Shown: positions 17,374 through 28,770 of the stretch, piece by piece
Layout: each line of letters starts with the position of its first letter
Position numbering within the stretch: position 1 is the stretch's first letter
Assembly: GCA_022843845.1 (NCBI GenBank)
Contig: JALHMW010000009.1
Span: 104,582 to 168,581, forward strand
Source of the DNA: Archangium sp.
Lineage (GTDB): Bacteria; Myxococcota; Myxococcia; Myxococcales; Myxococcaceae
Reading direction: 5' to 3'
Length of the DNA: 64,000 bases
Notes under the pieces: generated by a model
The model's input: only the letters and a program-made list of their open reading frames with translations
Databases searched by the model: none
Told to the model about the DNA's origin: nothing
Translations under genes and position numbers: made by a program

Positions 17374-17486
17374 CGGGTCGCTTTTCTGGGAACTGTAGAC
17401 AGGGTGACGCTTCCGCGGAAACAAGGTGACGTGGACTTGTTTCCGCAAAACCGTCACCCGGTTTACAGCCCCCAGAAATCGACCCG
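17374..17486. repeat. 113-bp imperfect palindrome in the dinB-Uma2 intergenic gap
   Basis: The gene-free stretch 17242-17600 is dominated by one inverted repeat centred at about 17430. Inner arms of 11 bp are perfect (GCGGAAACAAG at 17415-17425 and its complement at 17436-17446); an outer GGGTGAC/GTCACCC pair (17402-17408 and 17453-17459) and CTGGG/CCCAG plus CGGGTCG/CGACCCG arms continue the symmetry to 17374 and 17486 with one bulge. Roughly 80% of arm bases pair. It could be a MITE-like element, fused terminal inverted repeats of a lost insertion sequence, or a bidirectional terminator. No other part of the gap shows structure. Confidence 0.8.
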
Positions 17487-17600
17487 GCCCCGCTGGCTGT
17501 GTCGGCCTGGCGCGCCGCCAATTCGGACTGGCCCTCGCCTCTCGAGGCTTCAAGTCACCTTCACGCCCGCCTCGCTTCGGGCAGCCTTTTCACCCAGCGA

Positions 17601-18224
17601 TCAGCGGGCAGGCGGACTGAGCTGACGGAACAGCTCGACCGCAGTGACCTGGAGTTCAGGCAAGCCCACCGCGTCGAGCCTGGACGCACCTCGGAGTCGG
17701 CGCGTGCGACAAGCGCTCACGGTGATCACCTCACGCGGCTCGGGGAACGCGAGCCACACCGTCTTCACGCCATGCTTGAGGTACCACCGCGCCTTGGCGA
17801 TGAGCGACGTTTCGTCTTCGTCCTCACCCGCGACCTCGACCGCCAGAATCGGAGGCACTCGACGGAACCGCCCTCGATGCGGCCCAACGTCCGCGCGCTT
17901 CCACACCGCCGCGTCAGCCCCGCGAGCTTCTCCGTCGAGGAGCATGCCCGCCTCATTGCCTGCGACGATGAACTCCGGATGAAGCACCGACCAGTTGCCA
18001 AGCAGACGCACGGCCTCGGCTGAGACGTCCTGCTGAAAGTCGACGCAGGGAGGCCAGAAGAGCAGCGTCCCTTCGACGAACTCGAGGCGTCCATCGATCG
18101 TTGGCCAACTCGCGGGAGAACCCACTCTGAACCCACGCGGTGTCCTCAGACGAATCGGGAACCGCACCGAGGCCCTCGGGAGGCGAATCGGCGTCAGCTC
18201 CGAATCCACGTGAACCTGCGGCAT
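17601..18224 (-). CDS. Uma2-family (DUF820) putative restriction-like nuclease
   Basis: 207 residues from the ATG at 18224. It has the Uma2-like PD-(D/E)xK layout: an acidic residue in RGADAAVWKR, then PPILAVEVAGEDED, then KARWYLKHGVKTVWLAFP. The family is abundant in cyanobacteria and myxobacteria and often linked to mobile DNA, but its biological role is not established. It lies next to the large palindrome at 17374-17486, which may be coincidence. Confidence 0.75.
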   Translation of the reverse strand: MPQVHVDSELTPIRLPRASVRFPIRLRTPRGFRVGSPASWPTIDGRLEFVEGTLLFWPPCVDFQQDVSAEAVRLLGNWSVLHPEFIVAGNEAGMLLDGEARGADAAVWKRADVGPHRGRFRRVPPILAVEVAGEDEDETSLIAKARWYLKHGVKTVWLAFPEPREVITVSACRTRRLRGASRLDAVGLPELQVTAVELFRQLSPPAR

Positions 18225-18255
18225 GCGCGCAGTCTCACGACGCACCGCGCGCAGG

Positions 18256-18783
18256 TCAATGCGGCGGCGCACGCCGAAACCGCGCCCGCAACGCACCGAC
18301 CACTTTGCCGTCCGTCTTCACCGAGAACAGCTCGACCGCGGTCCGTCCCAGCGGCAGCGCGCACCACAACACCGCCAGGGTCGCCGCGAGCCCGATCAGC
18401 GAGTTCTGCCAGCTCGCCAGGTTCCACTGCCCGCTCCACATCGTCTCGTGCTGACTGAACGGGTACAGGTACCAGATGGGCCAGCCCGGCCCGCTCCCGG
18501 CGAGATCGCACAGCAGGTGGAGATGGAACGCCACGAAGCTCAACGTGCCCACGAGCAACCGCTGCTTCGCGAGCGCCCCGAACGCCACCGCGCAGATCGT
18601 CGCCGCGACGATCCCGTGCGTCAGCAGGTGATGCCACTTCGAGTACGCCTCTTCGCCCGCCAGGATCGTGAGGCCATCGAGATCGGGCGCGACTCCAGCG
18701 AGCGTGATCAACACCCGATCACGCCGCTCGGTCAGCCGCGCTCCAGTCAGCCACGACAGCTCGGCATGGACGATCGGGTTCAC
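18256..18783 (-). CDS. YdjM/DUF457-type membrane protein (putative metal-dependent hydrolase)
   Basis: 175 residues from a GTG at 18783 that overlaps the pcnB stop as GTGA; a longer frame starts inside pcnB and is rejected. It has three or four membrane segments and histidines in the pattern NPIVHAEL, KWHHLLTHG and FHLHLLCDL, as in inner-membrane YdjM-like proteins annotated as metal-dependent hydrolases. Activity is unproven for the family. Coupled to pcnB. Confidence 0.7.
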   Translation of the reverse strand: MNPIVHAELSWLTGARLTERRDRVLITLAGVAPDLDGLTILAGEEAYSKWHHLLTHGIVAATICAVAFGALAKQRLLVGTLSFVAFHLHLLCDLAGSGPGWPIWYLYPFSQHETMWSGQWNLASWQNSLIGLAATLAVLWCALPLGRTAVELFSVKTDGKVVGALRARFRRAPPH

Positions 18784-20435
18784 GCCTGCGGGCGATCGCC
18801 ACCGCCGCCACCACGACGACGACGGCGGCGGCGACGACGAGGACCTTCCGCGTCGGTCGACACGCTCGGAGCCGCGCCGACCTTCCACGAATCGAGCGCC
18901 GCCTTGTGCTCACCGGTCGCGCGCACCCACACCTCGAACACCGCGAGCGACTCGTTGAAGAGCGGGTGGCTGCGGAAGCCCTGGAGGCCACCGCGACGCC
19001 GACGCAGGCCTGCGAGCGTCTTCTGCGAGAGCAGGATCATGCGGCACCGCTCGGCGATGCGGCGCGGCAGACGAGCAGCCCGCACCAGCTCGCTCAGGAG
19101 CAGCTCAATCGCCTTCGCCACGGAGGGCGGACGATCAGGCGCCTCCATCGGAGCCGCAGCCACGACCGCCGCCTCGACCGGCGCATCTCCTTCGACCGCA
19201 GGCACCTCGACGTCAGGAGCACCGACGACGGCCTCCACCGGCTGCACGGCGCCCTCCACCGTCTCAGGCTCCGGTTCATCGAGCGCGATCGGCAGCAGAA
19301 TGCACGCCAGCAGCATCGAGTCGTCGAACGACGTGCCCGCGTTCACCAGCGAGTCCATCTCGGCGATCGACTTGAAGTACGCGGCCTGGCCCTCGGCGTC
19401 CTGCTCCGCGAGGTAATCGTTCACGGGCGGCAGCAGGTGCTTGAGCCCGTCGAGGGCGAGCAGCAGCTTCAGCGCCGGCGACGCGCCACCACCACGAATC
19501 AAGCGGAACGTCTCTTCGAGCAACCGCGGCGCCGAGCAGCGAGGCAGGTCTTCGATCGACCCCTCCATCGCGGCGTAGGTGCGGGACTCGATGTCGAAGC
19601 CGAGCTTTCCGGCGAACCGCACGGCCCGCAAGATGCGCACGGGGTCTTCGCGCATGCGCTGCTCCGCGTCGCCGATGGTGCGGATCTGTTCCGCCGCGAG
19701 GTCGCGCAGGCCACTGACGTGGTCGATCACCTTCCCGGCGAGCGGATCGTAGAAGAGCCCGTTGATGGTGAAGTCGCGGCGCAAGGCGTCTTCGAGCTCA
19801 GTGCCGAAGGTGTTGTCCTCGGTGATGAGCAGATCGCGCTCGGCCCTCGGCGCGTCGGGGTTCGGCGTCAGCGACACCGAGGGGTCGTCGGCGTTGTCTT
19901 CGACGACCGCCTCCGGCACGGGCTCTCCGCGCTCGACGGCCTCGATGGCTTCACGATCGGCGACCACGATGTGCTCGGTGCCTTCGGTGCGCACTTCGCC
20001 TTCGGCGGCCTCGCTGGGCAGCGGCTCGTCGACGACGGTCGGGTTCGCGCGGAACGTCGACACCTCGAGGATCTTGCCGCCCTTGAAGTACACGTGGGCG
20101 AGCCGGAACCGGCGCCCAATCAGCCGGCAGTTCCGGAACAGGCTCTTCACCTGGTTCGGCGTCGCGCTGGTGGCGATGTCGAAGTCCTTCGGGGTGCGCC
20201 CAATCAGCGAGTCGCGCACGCAGCCGCCGACCAGGTAGCCCTGGTGGCCGTTCTGCTTGAGCCGCAACAGCACGCGCACGGCGTCGGCGTCGAGAAACGT
20301 CGGGTCGATCTCGGGTGAGGTACGGGCATCGGACACTTCGGTCGGAGTCAGGAGAGCGTGGCTGTTCCGCGCGCTGTCGTCGGGCGCGGGAGCCTGCCGC
20401 TCAGAAACCTGCTCGGTCGTGGTTTCGGTCGTCAT
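18780..20435 (-). CDS. pcnB: Poly(A) polymerase / CCA-adding-family nucleotidyltransferase
   Basis: 551 residues. The nucleotidyltransferase head has YLVGGCVRDSLIGR and the metal aspartates Asp84 and Asp86 (DFD), then RRDFTINGLFYD at 219-230 and the neck motif DPVRILRAVRFAGKLGF. A ~75-residue acidic, low-complexity insertion (about 132-205) splits the head, and another Glu/Pro/Ala-rich stretch follows the neck. The last 20 residues are nine consecutive Arg, five Gly and DRPQA, a likely RNA-binding tail. It adds 3' A tails that speed RNA decay, or CCA; domain architecture favours poly(A) polymerase. Coupled to the YdjM-like gene. Confidence 0.88.
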   Translation of the reverse strand: MTTETTTEQVSERQAPAPDDSARNSHALLTPTEVSDARTSPEIDPTFLDADAVRVLLRLKQNGHQGYLVGGCVRDSLIGRTPKDFDIATSATPNQVKSLFRNCRLIGRRFRLAHVYFKGGKILEVSTFRANPTVVDEPLPSEAAEGEVRTEGTEHIVVADREAIEAVERGEPVPEAVVEDNADDPSVSLTPNPDAPRAERDLLITEDNTFGTELEDALRRDFTINGLFYDPLAGKVIDHVSGLRDLAAEQIRTIGDAEQRMREDPVRILRAVRFAGKLGFDIESRTYAAMEGSIEDLPRCSAPRLLEETFRLIRGGGASPALKLLLALDGLKHLLPPVNDYLAEQDAEGQAAYFKSIAEMDSLVNAGTSFDDSMLLACILLPIALDEPEPETVEGAVQPVEAVVGAPDVEVPAVEGDAPVEAAVVAAAPMEAPDRPPSVAKAIELLLSELVRAARLPRRIAERCRMILLSQKTLAGLRRRRGGLQGFRSHPLFNESLAVFEVWVRATGEHKAALDSWKVGAAPSVSTDAEGPRRRRRRRRRGGGGGDRPQA

Positions 20436-20522
20436 GCGATTGGTGATCCACCGGGAACGGAAAGCCGTCTCGCGTGGTCGCGACCGACGTACCCGAAAGG
20501 CCGCGAACGTGGAAGGGCCCGC

Positions 20523-23441
<2,919 letters not shown>

Positions 23442-23471
23442 CGGTCATCGACGAGTTGCGCCACTGACGTC

Positions 23472-23569
23472 GTGCGCGTCGTGAAAGGCAAAGTCCTCGG
23501 CGACACGGTGGCCCGGACCACTCGCTGCCGGACGAAGTCGAGAGGTGGTGCTCCCGCGACATATTGAGT
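23472..23569 (+). pseudogene. 5' remnant of the antitoxin-like gene
   Basis: A GTG near 23472 opens VRVVKGKVLGDT, matching the start of the intact gene at 29157 (MRVVKGRVVGNA). Similarity stops there and the frame runs into unrelated codons before a stop near 23569. It is the broken partner created by the rearrangement beside the kinase. Confidence 0.7.
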
Positions 23570-23587
23570 AGGCGTCGCCGCTTCGTC

Positions 23588-25021
23588 ATGGGTCCCCACG
23601 CTCCAGGTACAGCTGAAGCCAGGTCATCGCCTCTCGCCCTTGCCAGTGCGCCGTATCGCCCACCCGCCCCGATGCCGCGAGGGCCAGTCAGTTCGCTGGT
23701 ACGCATGCTCGCCAGGCGCGAGAACAACCTGCTGAGCCTGCTGCCAGACGTCGCCTATCGCGAGATGATCACCTCGCTGGGCATGTCGCGCCGGGGCATC
23801 GTGCTGGTGAATGATCCCGCGCTCGTCGCCCAGGTGATGGACACCGATGCAGCGCTCTTCCCCAAGAACGATCTGTTCGTGGGCGCGCTCGAGGGGTTGG
23901 TGGGCGACGCGATGTTCGTTTCGAGTGGTGAACGTTGGCGTTCGCAGCGACGCACGCTCGAACCAACCTTCGGGCACATGCACCTGGGGCGCGCCTTTGC
24001 CGGCATGGCTGCTGCCGTCGCCGACGCGCGACCCCAGCTCGACGCGGCCGCGTCGTCAGGCGCGCGCTTCTCGCTCGACGCCACCATGACGCACCTGACG
24101 GCTGACATCATCACGCGGGCGATCTTCTCGACGCCGTTGCAACAGAGCACTGCGCGTCAGGTCTTCGATGCGTTCGACGTGTTCGAGCGCGGCGTCGAGA
24201 ACGTGAGCGTGCGCCAGCTCTTGCTCGGCGCGCCGTGGGCACCCGTGCCGCAGACCCAGAAGGTCCGCACGGCCTGCCAGACGATTCGGAAGCTCGTGGG
24301 TGACCTGCTCGACGCACGCCTCAGTGGTGCCGCGCCACCGCGTGAAGACATCGCTGGGGCAGCGATTGCCGCCCGTGATCCGCAGACAGGCAGAGGGTTC
24401 GACAGAGAAGAGCTGATCAATGAGATCGGCGTCTTCTTCCTGGCCGGCCACGAGACGACCGCCAGCGCGCTCACGTGGACGATGTTCATTCTGTCGCAGC
24501 AACCGCTCACCACGAAGCGCATTCGCGACGAGGTGTCTGCAATTGCCGGCGACGCGCCTCTGCAGCTCGAGCAGGTGCGCAAACTGCCGTTCGTGCGCAA
24601 CGTCTTGAAGGAGGCCTTGCGTCTCTACCCGCCGATCACCTTCTTGCCGCGCGTGGCGGCCGAGGCGACCACCCTCGGCGATCGGCGTATCGCGAAAGGC
24701 ACGATGCTGCTGATCGCGCCCTGGTCGATTCATCGTCATGAACGTCTGTGGCGCAACCCCGACAGGTTCGATCCCGACCGGTTCAACCCCGAGCGCGAGC
24801 ACGAGATCGTCAAGGGGGCGTACATCCCCTTCGGGACTGGCCCTCGCGTGTGCATCGGTGCCGCGTTTGCCACGCTCGAGGCCACGTTGGTCGTCGCCGA
24901 GCTGGTTCGAAGCTACGACTGGCAGGCATGTGCACCAGAGAAGGTGTGGCCGCTCGCGCGCCTGACGACCCGTCCGACGCACGAGATTCAATGCCAGATT
25001 CGCGCGGTGGGGCGAACATGA
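23588..25021 (+). CDS. Cytochrome P450
   Basis: 477 residues from the ATG at 23588; in-frame TTG (23564) and a later ATG (23672) are alternatives, none with a clear ribosome site. Signatures: I-helix AGHETT, K-helix EALR, PERF-like DPDRF, and the heme loop FGTGPRVCIG with ligand Cys422. No membrane anchor, as usual for bacterial P450s. Known bacterial P450s in carotenoid clusters hydroxylate ionone rings (CYP175A1 of Thermus, CYP287A1 of Deinococcus). Its place as first gene of an operon ending in a CrtD homologue makes a carotenoid substrate plausible but unproven. Redox partners are not in the window. Confidence 0.93.
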   Translation: MGPHAPGTAEARSSPLALASAPYRPPAPMPRGPVSSLVRMLARRENNLLSLLPDVAYREMITSLGMSRRGIVLVNDPALVAQVMDTDAALFPKNDLFVGALEGLVGDAMFVSSGERWRSQRRTLEPTFGHMHLGRAFAGMAAAVADARPQLDAAASSGARFSLDATMTHLTADIITRAIFSTPLQQSTARQVFDAFDVFERGVENVSVRQLLLGAPWAPVPQTQKVRTACQTIRKLVGDLLDARLSGAAPPREDIAGAAIAARDPQTGRGFDREELINEIGVFFLAGHETTASALTWTMFILSQQPLTTKRIRDEVSAIAGDAPLQLEQVRKLPFVRNVLKEALRLYPPITFLPRVAAEATTLGDRRIAKGTMLLIAPWSIHRHERLWRNPDRFDPDRFNPEREHEIVKGAYIPFGTGPRVCIGAAFATLEATLVVAELVRSYDWQACAPEKVWPLARLTTRPTHEIQCQIRAVGRT

Positions 25022-26184
25022 GTGGTCGACTGGCGGTGGTGAAGCGGCCGACGGTGCTGTTGACCCTGGGCCGCTTGCCGAAGTCGTACGAGCTGGTGCG
25101 CTGCTTCTCGCAGGCTGGCTACCGGGTGTTGGTCGCAGAGCCGCACCCGTGGCACTTGTGCCGGGTCTCTTCCCGGGTCTCGCGCTCCTACCAGGTCGTC
25201 TCACCGGTCGTCGACGCCCCAGCCTATCTGGCCGACATGCTGCGCATCGTTCGAGACGAAGGCGTCGATCTGGTCGTCCCTGTCTCGGAAGAAACGATGC
25301 ATGCGGCTGCGCTCAAGCCGCTCTTGCCAGCTCACGCACGGCTCTATTGTCCAGATCAGTCGAGGCTGATCGCGCTCCACGACAAACATCGATTCATCAC
25401 CATGGCCCTCGACGCGGGCCTCGCGGTACCCAGGACCTTCGAGTTCGGGAGCGACGCGGCCCGGGAGCTCGCTGCCCAGCACGCAGTCGTGGTGAAGCCG
25501 CGCTTCTCCTGCTCGGGGCGAGGGGTCGAGCTGTTCGAGCGCGGCGCGACGCTGCCGGCGCGCGGCGAGCCGAGCGTCGTCCAGGAGCGTCTCTTCGGTC
25601 AGGTCCTGAGCACCTTCTCGGTCGTCAGTGGGGGCACCCCGCTGGTCACCTCGGTGTACTGCGGTCGAGTGATGTCGGGCACGGTATCGGTCTGCTTCGA
25701 GCGCATCGAGCACCCGAAGATCGACGCGTGGGTCGCATCGTTCGCGAAGTTCTGGAACTACGACGGGTTTCTTTCCTTCGACTTCGTGGTCGACGCGGCA
25801 GGGGTCCCCCAGGCCATCGAGTGCAACCCACGGGTGACCAGCGGCGTGCACTTCATTCGGCCCGAAGCCCTCGGGAAGGCGATTCTCACAGGGGTCGCGA
25901 GCCCTGATTCCGAAGAATCGCCATTTCGCGAGAACCGCTGGGCTCAGCAGTTCTACCCGACCCTCACCGAGACCGAGCGCTCCCTGCTGACCGGTGGGCC
26001 CTTCGCGAAGAACTTTCGGGCGATGCTGCGCGCGAGAGATGTCGTCTGGGAGCCCCGAGACCCACTCCCGTTCTTGACCATGACCATGACGTCCTGGCGA
26101 ATCCTCAGTCATGCCATTCGCAAGAAGACGAGCCTCGGTGAGGCCGCGACCTGGGACATCGAATGGTCACCGGAGGCCTCGTGA
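25018..26184 (+). CDS. ATP-grasp carboxylate ligase of unknown substrate
   Basis: 388 residues from an ATG that overlaps the P450 stop as ATGA. The N-terminal pre-ATP-grasp part (PTVLLTLGRLPKSYELVRCF) is followed by the ATP-grasp core: AVVVKPRFSCSGRGVELF for the lysine and Gly-rich loop, the VVQERL strand, and DFVVDAAGVPQAIECNPR with the metal-binding Glu and Asn. The family joins a carboxylate to an amine or thiol through an acyl phosphate. The nearest known subgroup is not clear to me. In this operon it could modify an acidic or amino group on a carotenoid, but that is a guess. Confidence 0.85.
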   Translation: MSGRLAVVKRPTVLLTLGRLPKSYELVRCFSQAGYRVLVAEPHPWHLCRVSSRVSRSYQVVSPVVDAPAYLADMLRIVRDEGVDLVVPVSEETMHAAALKPLLPAHARLYCPDQSRLIALHDKHRFITMALDAGLAVPRTFEFGSDAARELAAQHAVVVKPRFSCSGRGVELFERGATLPARGEPSVVQERLFGQVLSTFSVVSGGTPLVTSVYCGRVMSGTVSVCFERIEHPKIDAWVASFAKFWNYDGFLSFDFVVDAAGVPQAIECNPRVTSGVHFIRPEALGKAILTGVASPDSEESPFRENRWAQQFYPTLTETERSLLTGGPFAKNFRAMLRARDVVWEPRDPLPFLTMTMTSWRILSHAIRKKTSLGEAATWDIEWSPEAS

Positions 26185-26921
26185 GCGCACTGGTGGTGGT
26201 TGCCTTCAAGACCTTCGTCGCCTTGCACATCGTCGTCGGGTTGGTCGGGCTCGTGTCGTTCTGGGTGCCCATCGTGAGCAAGAAGGGCGGCATCGCCCAT
26301 CGACGCTGGGGGCGCGTCTTTGCGATCTCGATGCTCGCGGCAGGCTCGTTCGCCATCGGCATCAGTGTCTGCACGCTCATCGCCCCGCTGGAAACGCACT
26401 CGACCTTTCCCCCGCCGTTCACCGATGCGACCCTGGTGCGCGCCATCTTCGGGTGGATGATGCTCTACCTCGCCGCGCTGACCATCAACCTCGCCTGGTA
26501 CGGGTGGCAGTGTGTTCGCAACAGGAAGAACCACACGGGCAATCGCGAGTGGCGCAACCTGGCAATGCAATTGCTCGTATTCCTGGGTGCATGCAATTGC
26601 ATCTTCCAGGCCTGGCTCCTCGAGCAACCGCTGATGATGGGCGCGTCGATCATCGGCTTCGCGACGGTGGGCACGAACCTCTGGTTTCTGTACCGCACGA
26701 AGCCGCGCGCGAACGGTTGGTTGCGAGAACACGTCAAGGCGACCGTCGGGGCGGGCATCTCTGTCTACACGGCCTTCCTCGCGCTCGGCGCGGTGCGGCT
26801 CGTGCCTTCTCTTGCCCTGAGCCCGCAGCTCTGGGCGGTGCCGCTCTTCAGTGGCATCGCGCTCATTCTGTACCACTGGCGACAGCTCGAACGTGGCCAG
26901 GCCATCGAGGATGTGACGTGA
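26181..26921 (+). CDS. Seven-segment membrane protein, DUF2306-like
   Basis: 246 residues from a GTG at 26181, preceded by GGAGG and overlapping the ATP-grasp stop as GTGA; an ATG at 26163 is in frame but would overlap by 22 bases. About seven hydrophobic helices; the first pair contains HIVVGLVGLVSFWVPIVSKKGG and HRRWGRVF, resembling DUF2306-type integral membrane proteins. Function unknown. Histidines at helix ends could bind metal or heme. It is sandwiched between the ligase and the desaturase in one coupled operon. Confidence 0.75.
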   Translation: MSALVVVAFKTFVALHIVVGLVGLVSFWVPIVSKKGGIAHRRWGRVFAISMLAAGSFAIGISVCTLIAPLETHSTFPPPFTDATLVRAIFGWMMLYLAALTINLAWYGWQCVRNRKNHTGNREWRNLAMQLLVFLGACNCIFQAWLLEQPLMMGASIIGFATVGTNLWFLYRTKPRANGWLREHVKATVGAGISVYTAFLALGAVRLVPSLALSPQLWAVPLFSGIALILYHWRQLERGQAIEDVT

Positions 26922-28435
26922 AGAAAGACCGGGTCGTCGTCATAGGTGCAGGCGTCGGGGGGCTGGCTGCTGCAATCGACTTGAGCAGGCGCGGGGTCGA
27001 GGTGACGGTCGTCGAGAGGGCCGCGACGCCAGGAGGCAAGCTGCGGCAGGTCGACGGCATCGACGCCGGGCCGACGGTTTTCACGATGCGGTGGGCCTTC
27101 GACGGGCTCTTCGCCGACGCAGGCGAGACGTTGGCAGACCACCTCACGCTCGAACCAATCGACGTCCTGGCGCGGCATGCCTGGGCTGGCGGCGCGAGGC
27201 TCGACCTCTTCCCAGACATCGAGCAGACTGCTGATGCGATTGGTGCGTTTGCGAGCGCTCGCGATGCACAGGGGTACCGTGACTTCTGTGCGCGTGCCAA
27301 AGAAATCTATCAGACGCTCGCCCCTTCCTTCATCGGCGCTGAGCGCCCCTCGCCCCTCGAGCTCGTCACGCGGGTCGGGCTGGGGAAGCTCGATCTGCTC
27401 TGGCGCACGATGCCCTTCAGCTCTCTGTGGGATGCGCTCGAGGGCTACTTCGTCGACCCACGGCTGCGCCAGTTGTTCGGGCGGTACGCCACCTACGTGG
27501 GTTCTTCACCGCTTCAGATCCCCGCCACCTTGATGCTCGTCGCTCACGTCGAACGTGAAGGCCTGTGGCGCGTGCATGGTGGCATGTACGAGATCGCCAG
27601 AGCCCTGCACCGCCTCGCCGAGGCCCGCGGGGCCCGGTTCATGTTCGGGGCTGAGGTCAAAGAGGTGCTCGTGTCGGGCGGCCGGGCCAGTGGCGTACTG
27701 CTCGCCGACGGCGAGCAACTCTCTGCAGACGCGGTCGTCTTCAACGGTGATGTGTCGGCCCTGGGGAGTGGCTTGCTCGGCGCACCAGCCATGGCGGCGG
27801 CCCCGGCCACACCGGTGAAGGCACGGTCACTCTCCGCGGTCACCTGGTGCATGCACGCCCAGGCGACAGGGTTTCCTCTGCTGCACCACAATGTCTTCTT
27901 TGGCCACGACTACGCAGACGAGTTCGACGCAATCTTCCGGCGCAGAGGCATCACGGCGGCACCGACGGTCTACCTCGCCGCTCAAGATCGCGATGGTTCG
28001 TCTGCGCCGAAGACGGAAGGCGTCGAGCGCATGCTCGTCTTGATCAACGCTCCGGCTGATGGTGACAGCCACGTCTACGATGCGGAGACGCTGCAAGCGC
28101 TGTCGGAGCGCGCCCTCGAGTTGCTGAGTCAGTGCGGCTTGCAATTGTCGCCGGCACGGACGGTGGGGTTCGGCCCGTCGGCGTTCGAGGAGTTGTTTCC
28201 TTCGTCGGGCGGGGCGCTGTACGGCCGCGCGAACCATGGTTTTCTCGGCACCTTCGAGCGCCTCGGCGCCGTCACCGGTCTGCCGGGTCTGTATGCCGCC
28301 GGTGGCTCGGTTCACCCCGGGCCGGGGGTTCCCATGGCGGTGTTGTCGGCCCGCCTGTGCGCCGCGCGGGTCTGTGAAGATCACTTTGGCCGCGCCCCTT
28401 CGACGCGTGGCGGGCTTTCCGTCGCCACGGGGTAG
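26918..28435 (+). CDS. crtD: CrtD-like carotenoid desaturase (FAD-dependent)
   Basis: 505 residues from a GTG overlapping the previous stop as GTGA. The FAD-binding start VVVIGAGVGGLAAAIDLSRRG is followed by ATPGGK, DAGPTVFTMRW, FGRYATYVGS and, near the end, LYAAGGSVHPGPGVPMA. Order and spacing match CrtD 1-hydroxycarotenoid 3,4-desaturases more closely than CrtI phytoene desaturases; the HHNVFF block is shared with CrtD. The expected reaction introduces the 3,4 double bond in hydroxylated acyclic carotenoids. It is the last intact gene of the P450 operon, directly followed by a crtY fragment. Confidence 0.85.
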   Translation: MKKDRVVVIGAGVGGLAAAIDLSRRGVEVTVVERAATPGGKLRQVDGIDAGPTVFTMRWAFDGLFADAGETLADHLTLEPIDVLARHAWAGGARLDLFPDIEQTADAIGAFASARDAQGYRDFCARAKEIYQTLAPSFIGAERPSPLELVTRVGLGKLDLLWRTMPFSSLWDALEGYFVDPRLRQLFGRYATYVGSSPLQIPATLMLVAHVEREGLWRVHGGMYEIARALHRLAEARGARFMFGAEVKEVLVSGGRASGVLLADGEQLSADAVVFNGDVSALGSGLLGAPAMAAAPATPVKARSLSAVTWCMHAQATGFPLLHHNVFFGHDYADEFDAIFRRRGITAAPTVYLAAQDRDGSSAPKTEGVERMLVLINAPADGDSHVYDAETLQALSERALELLSQCGLQLSPARTVGFGPSAFEELFPSSGGALYGRANHGFLGTFERLGAVTGLPGLYAAGGSVHPGPGVPMAVLSARLCAARVCEDHFGRAPSTRGGLSVATG

Positions 28436-28770
28436 CGGGACCACGACTCGGCGGCAATCACACCTGGAGTTTTCACGGCACCGACGTGCCACCTGACGTT
28501 CTGCAATGGCTCAAGCCACTGATTTCGAAGTCGTGGGAATCGCACGACGTGGCCTTCTCACAATCGGTGCGGCGCATCGGAGGAGGGCGGGTATCACTCG
28601 ATCAAGAGCGAGGATTTTCACGCGGCAGTCATGGGGCAACTCGGGGCGCGGGTCGGCTCGACGACACCGGTCGAGACGATCGCGAGGAACGAGGTGACGC
28701 TGAGGAGCGGCGAGGTGCTTCGCGGCGGGTGCGTGATCGATGGCAGGGGGTTCGCAGCAGCGCCCACCTG
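28432..28770 (+). pseudogene. Decayed fragment of CrtY-type lycopene beta-cyclase
   Basis: Starting in the crtD stop region, one frame reads PRLGGNHTWSFHGTD and then WLKPLISKSW..DVAFSQSVRR, typical of the first third of CrtY. Near 28588 a one-base shift is needed to continue as GYHSIKSEDFHAAV and then VTLRSGEVLRGG and CVIDGRGF, after which the homology ends exactly at the duplicated kinase segment. The N-terminal dinucleotide-binding loop and the whole C-terminal two thirds are absent. So it is 5'- and 3'-truncated and frameshifted. Such a gene is foreign to the heterodimeric cyclase type found at 38310-40117. Confidence 0.75.

Larger units (their letters stand above)
23511..28770. mobile_element. 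5.3-kb segment between direct duplications (probable integrated cassette)
   Basis: Bounded by the two duplicated copies (23076-23510 and 28771-29195). It contains the P450, ATP-grasp, membrane-protein and CrtD-like genes and a crtY remnant, all on the plus strand. Excision by recombination between the copies would restore an intact kinase facing an intact antitoxin-like gene, so the arrangement looks like single-crossover integration of DNA carrying a homologous stretch. No transposase, integrase or att site was seen, so the mechanism is inference. Confidence 0.55.

Noticed and set aside
23511..28770. Insertion-sequence or integrase-driven element
   Set aside because: No transposase, integrase, terminal inverted repeat or short target duplication was found; the long direct duplication fits homologous integration better.
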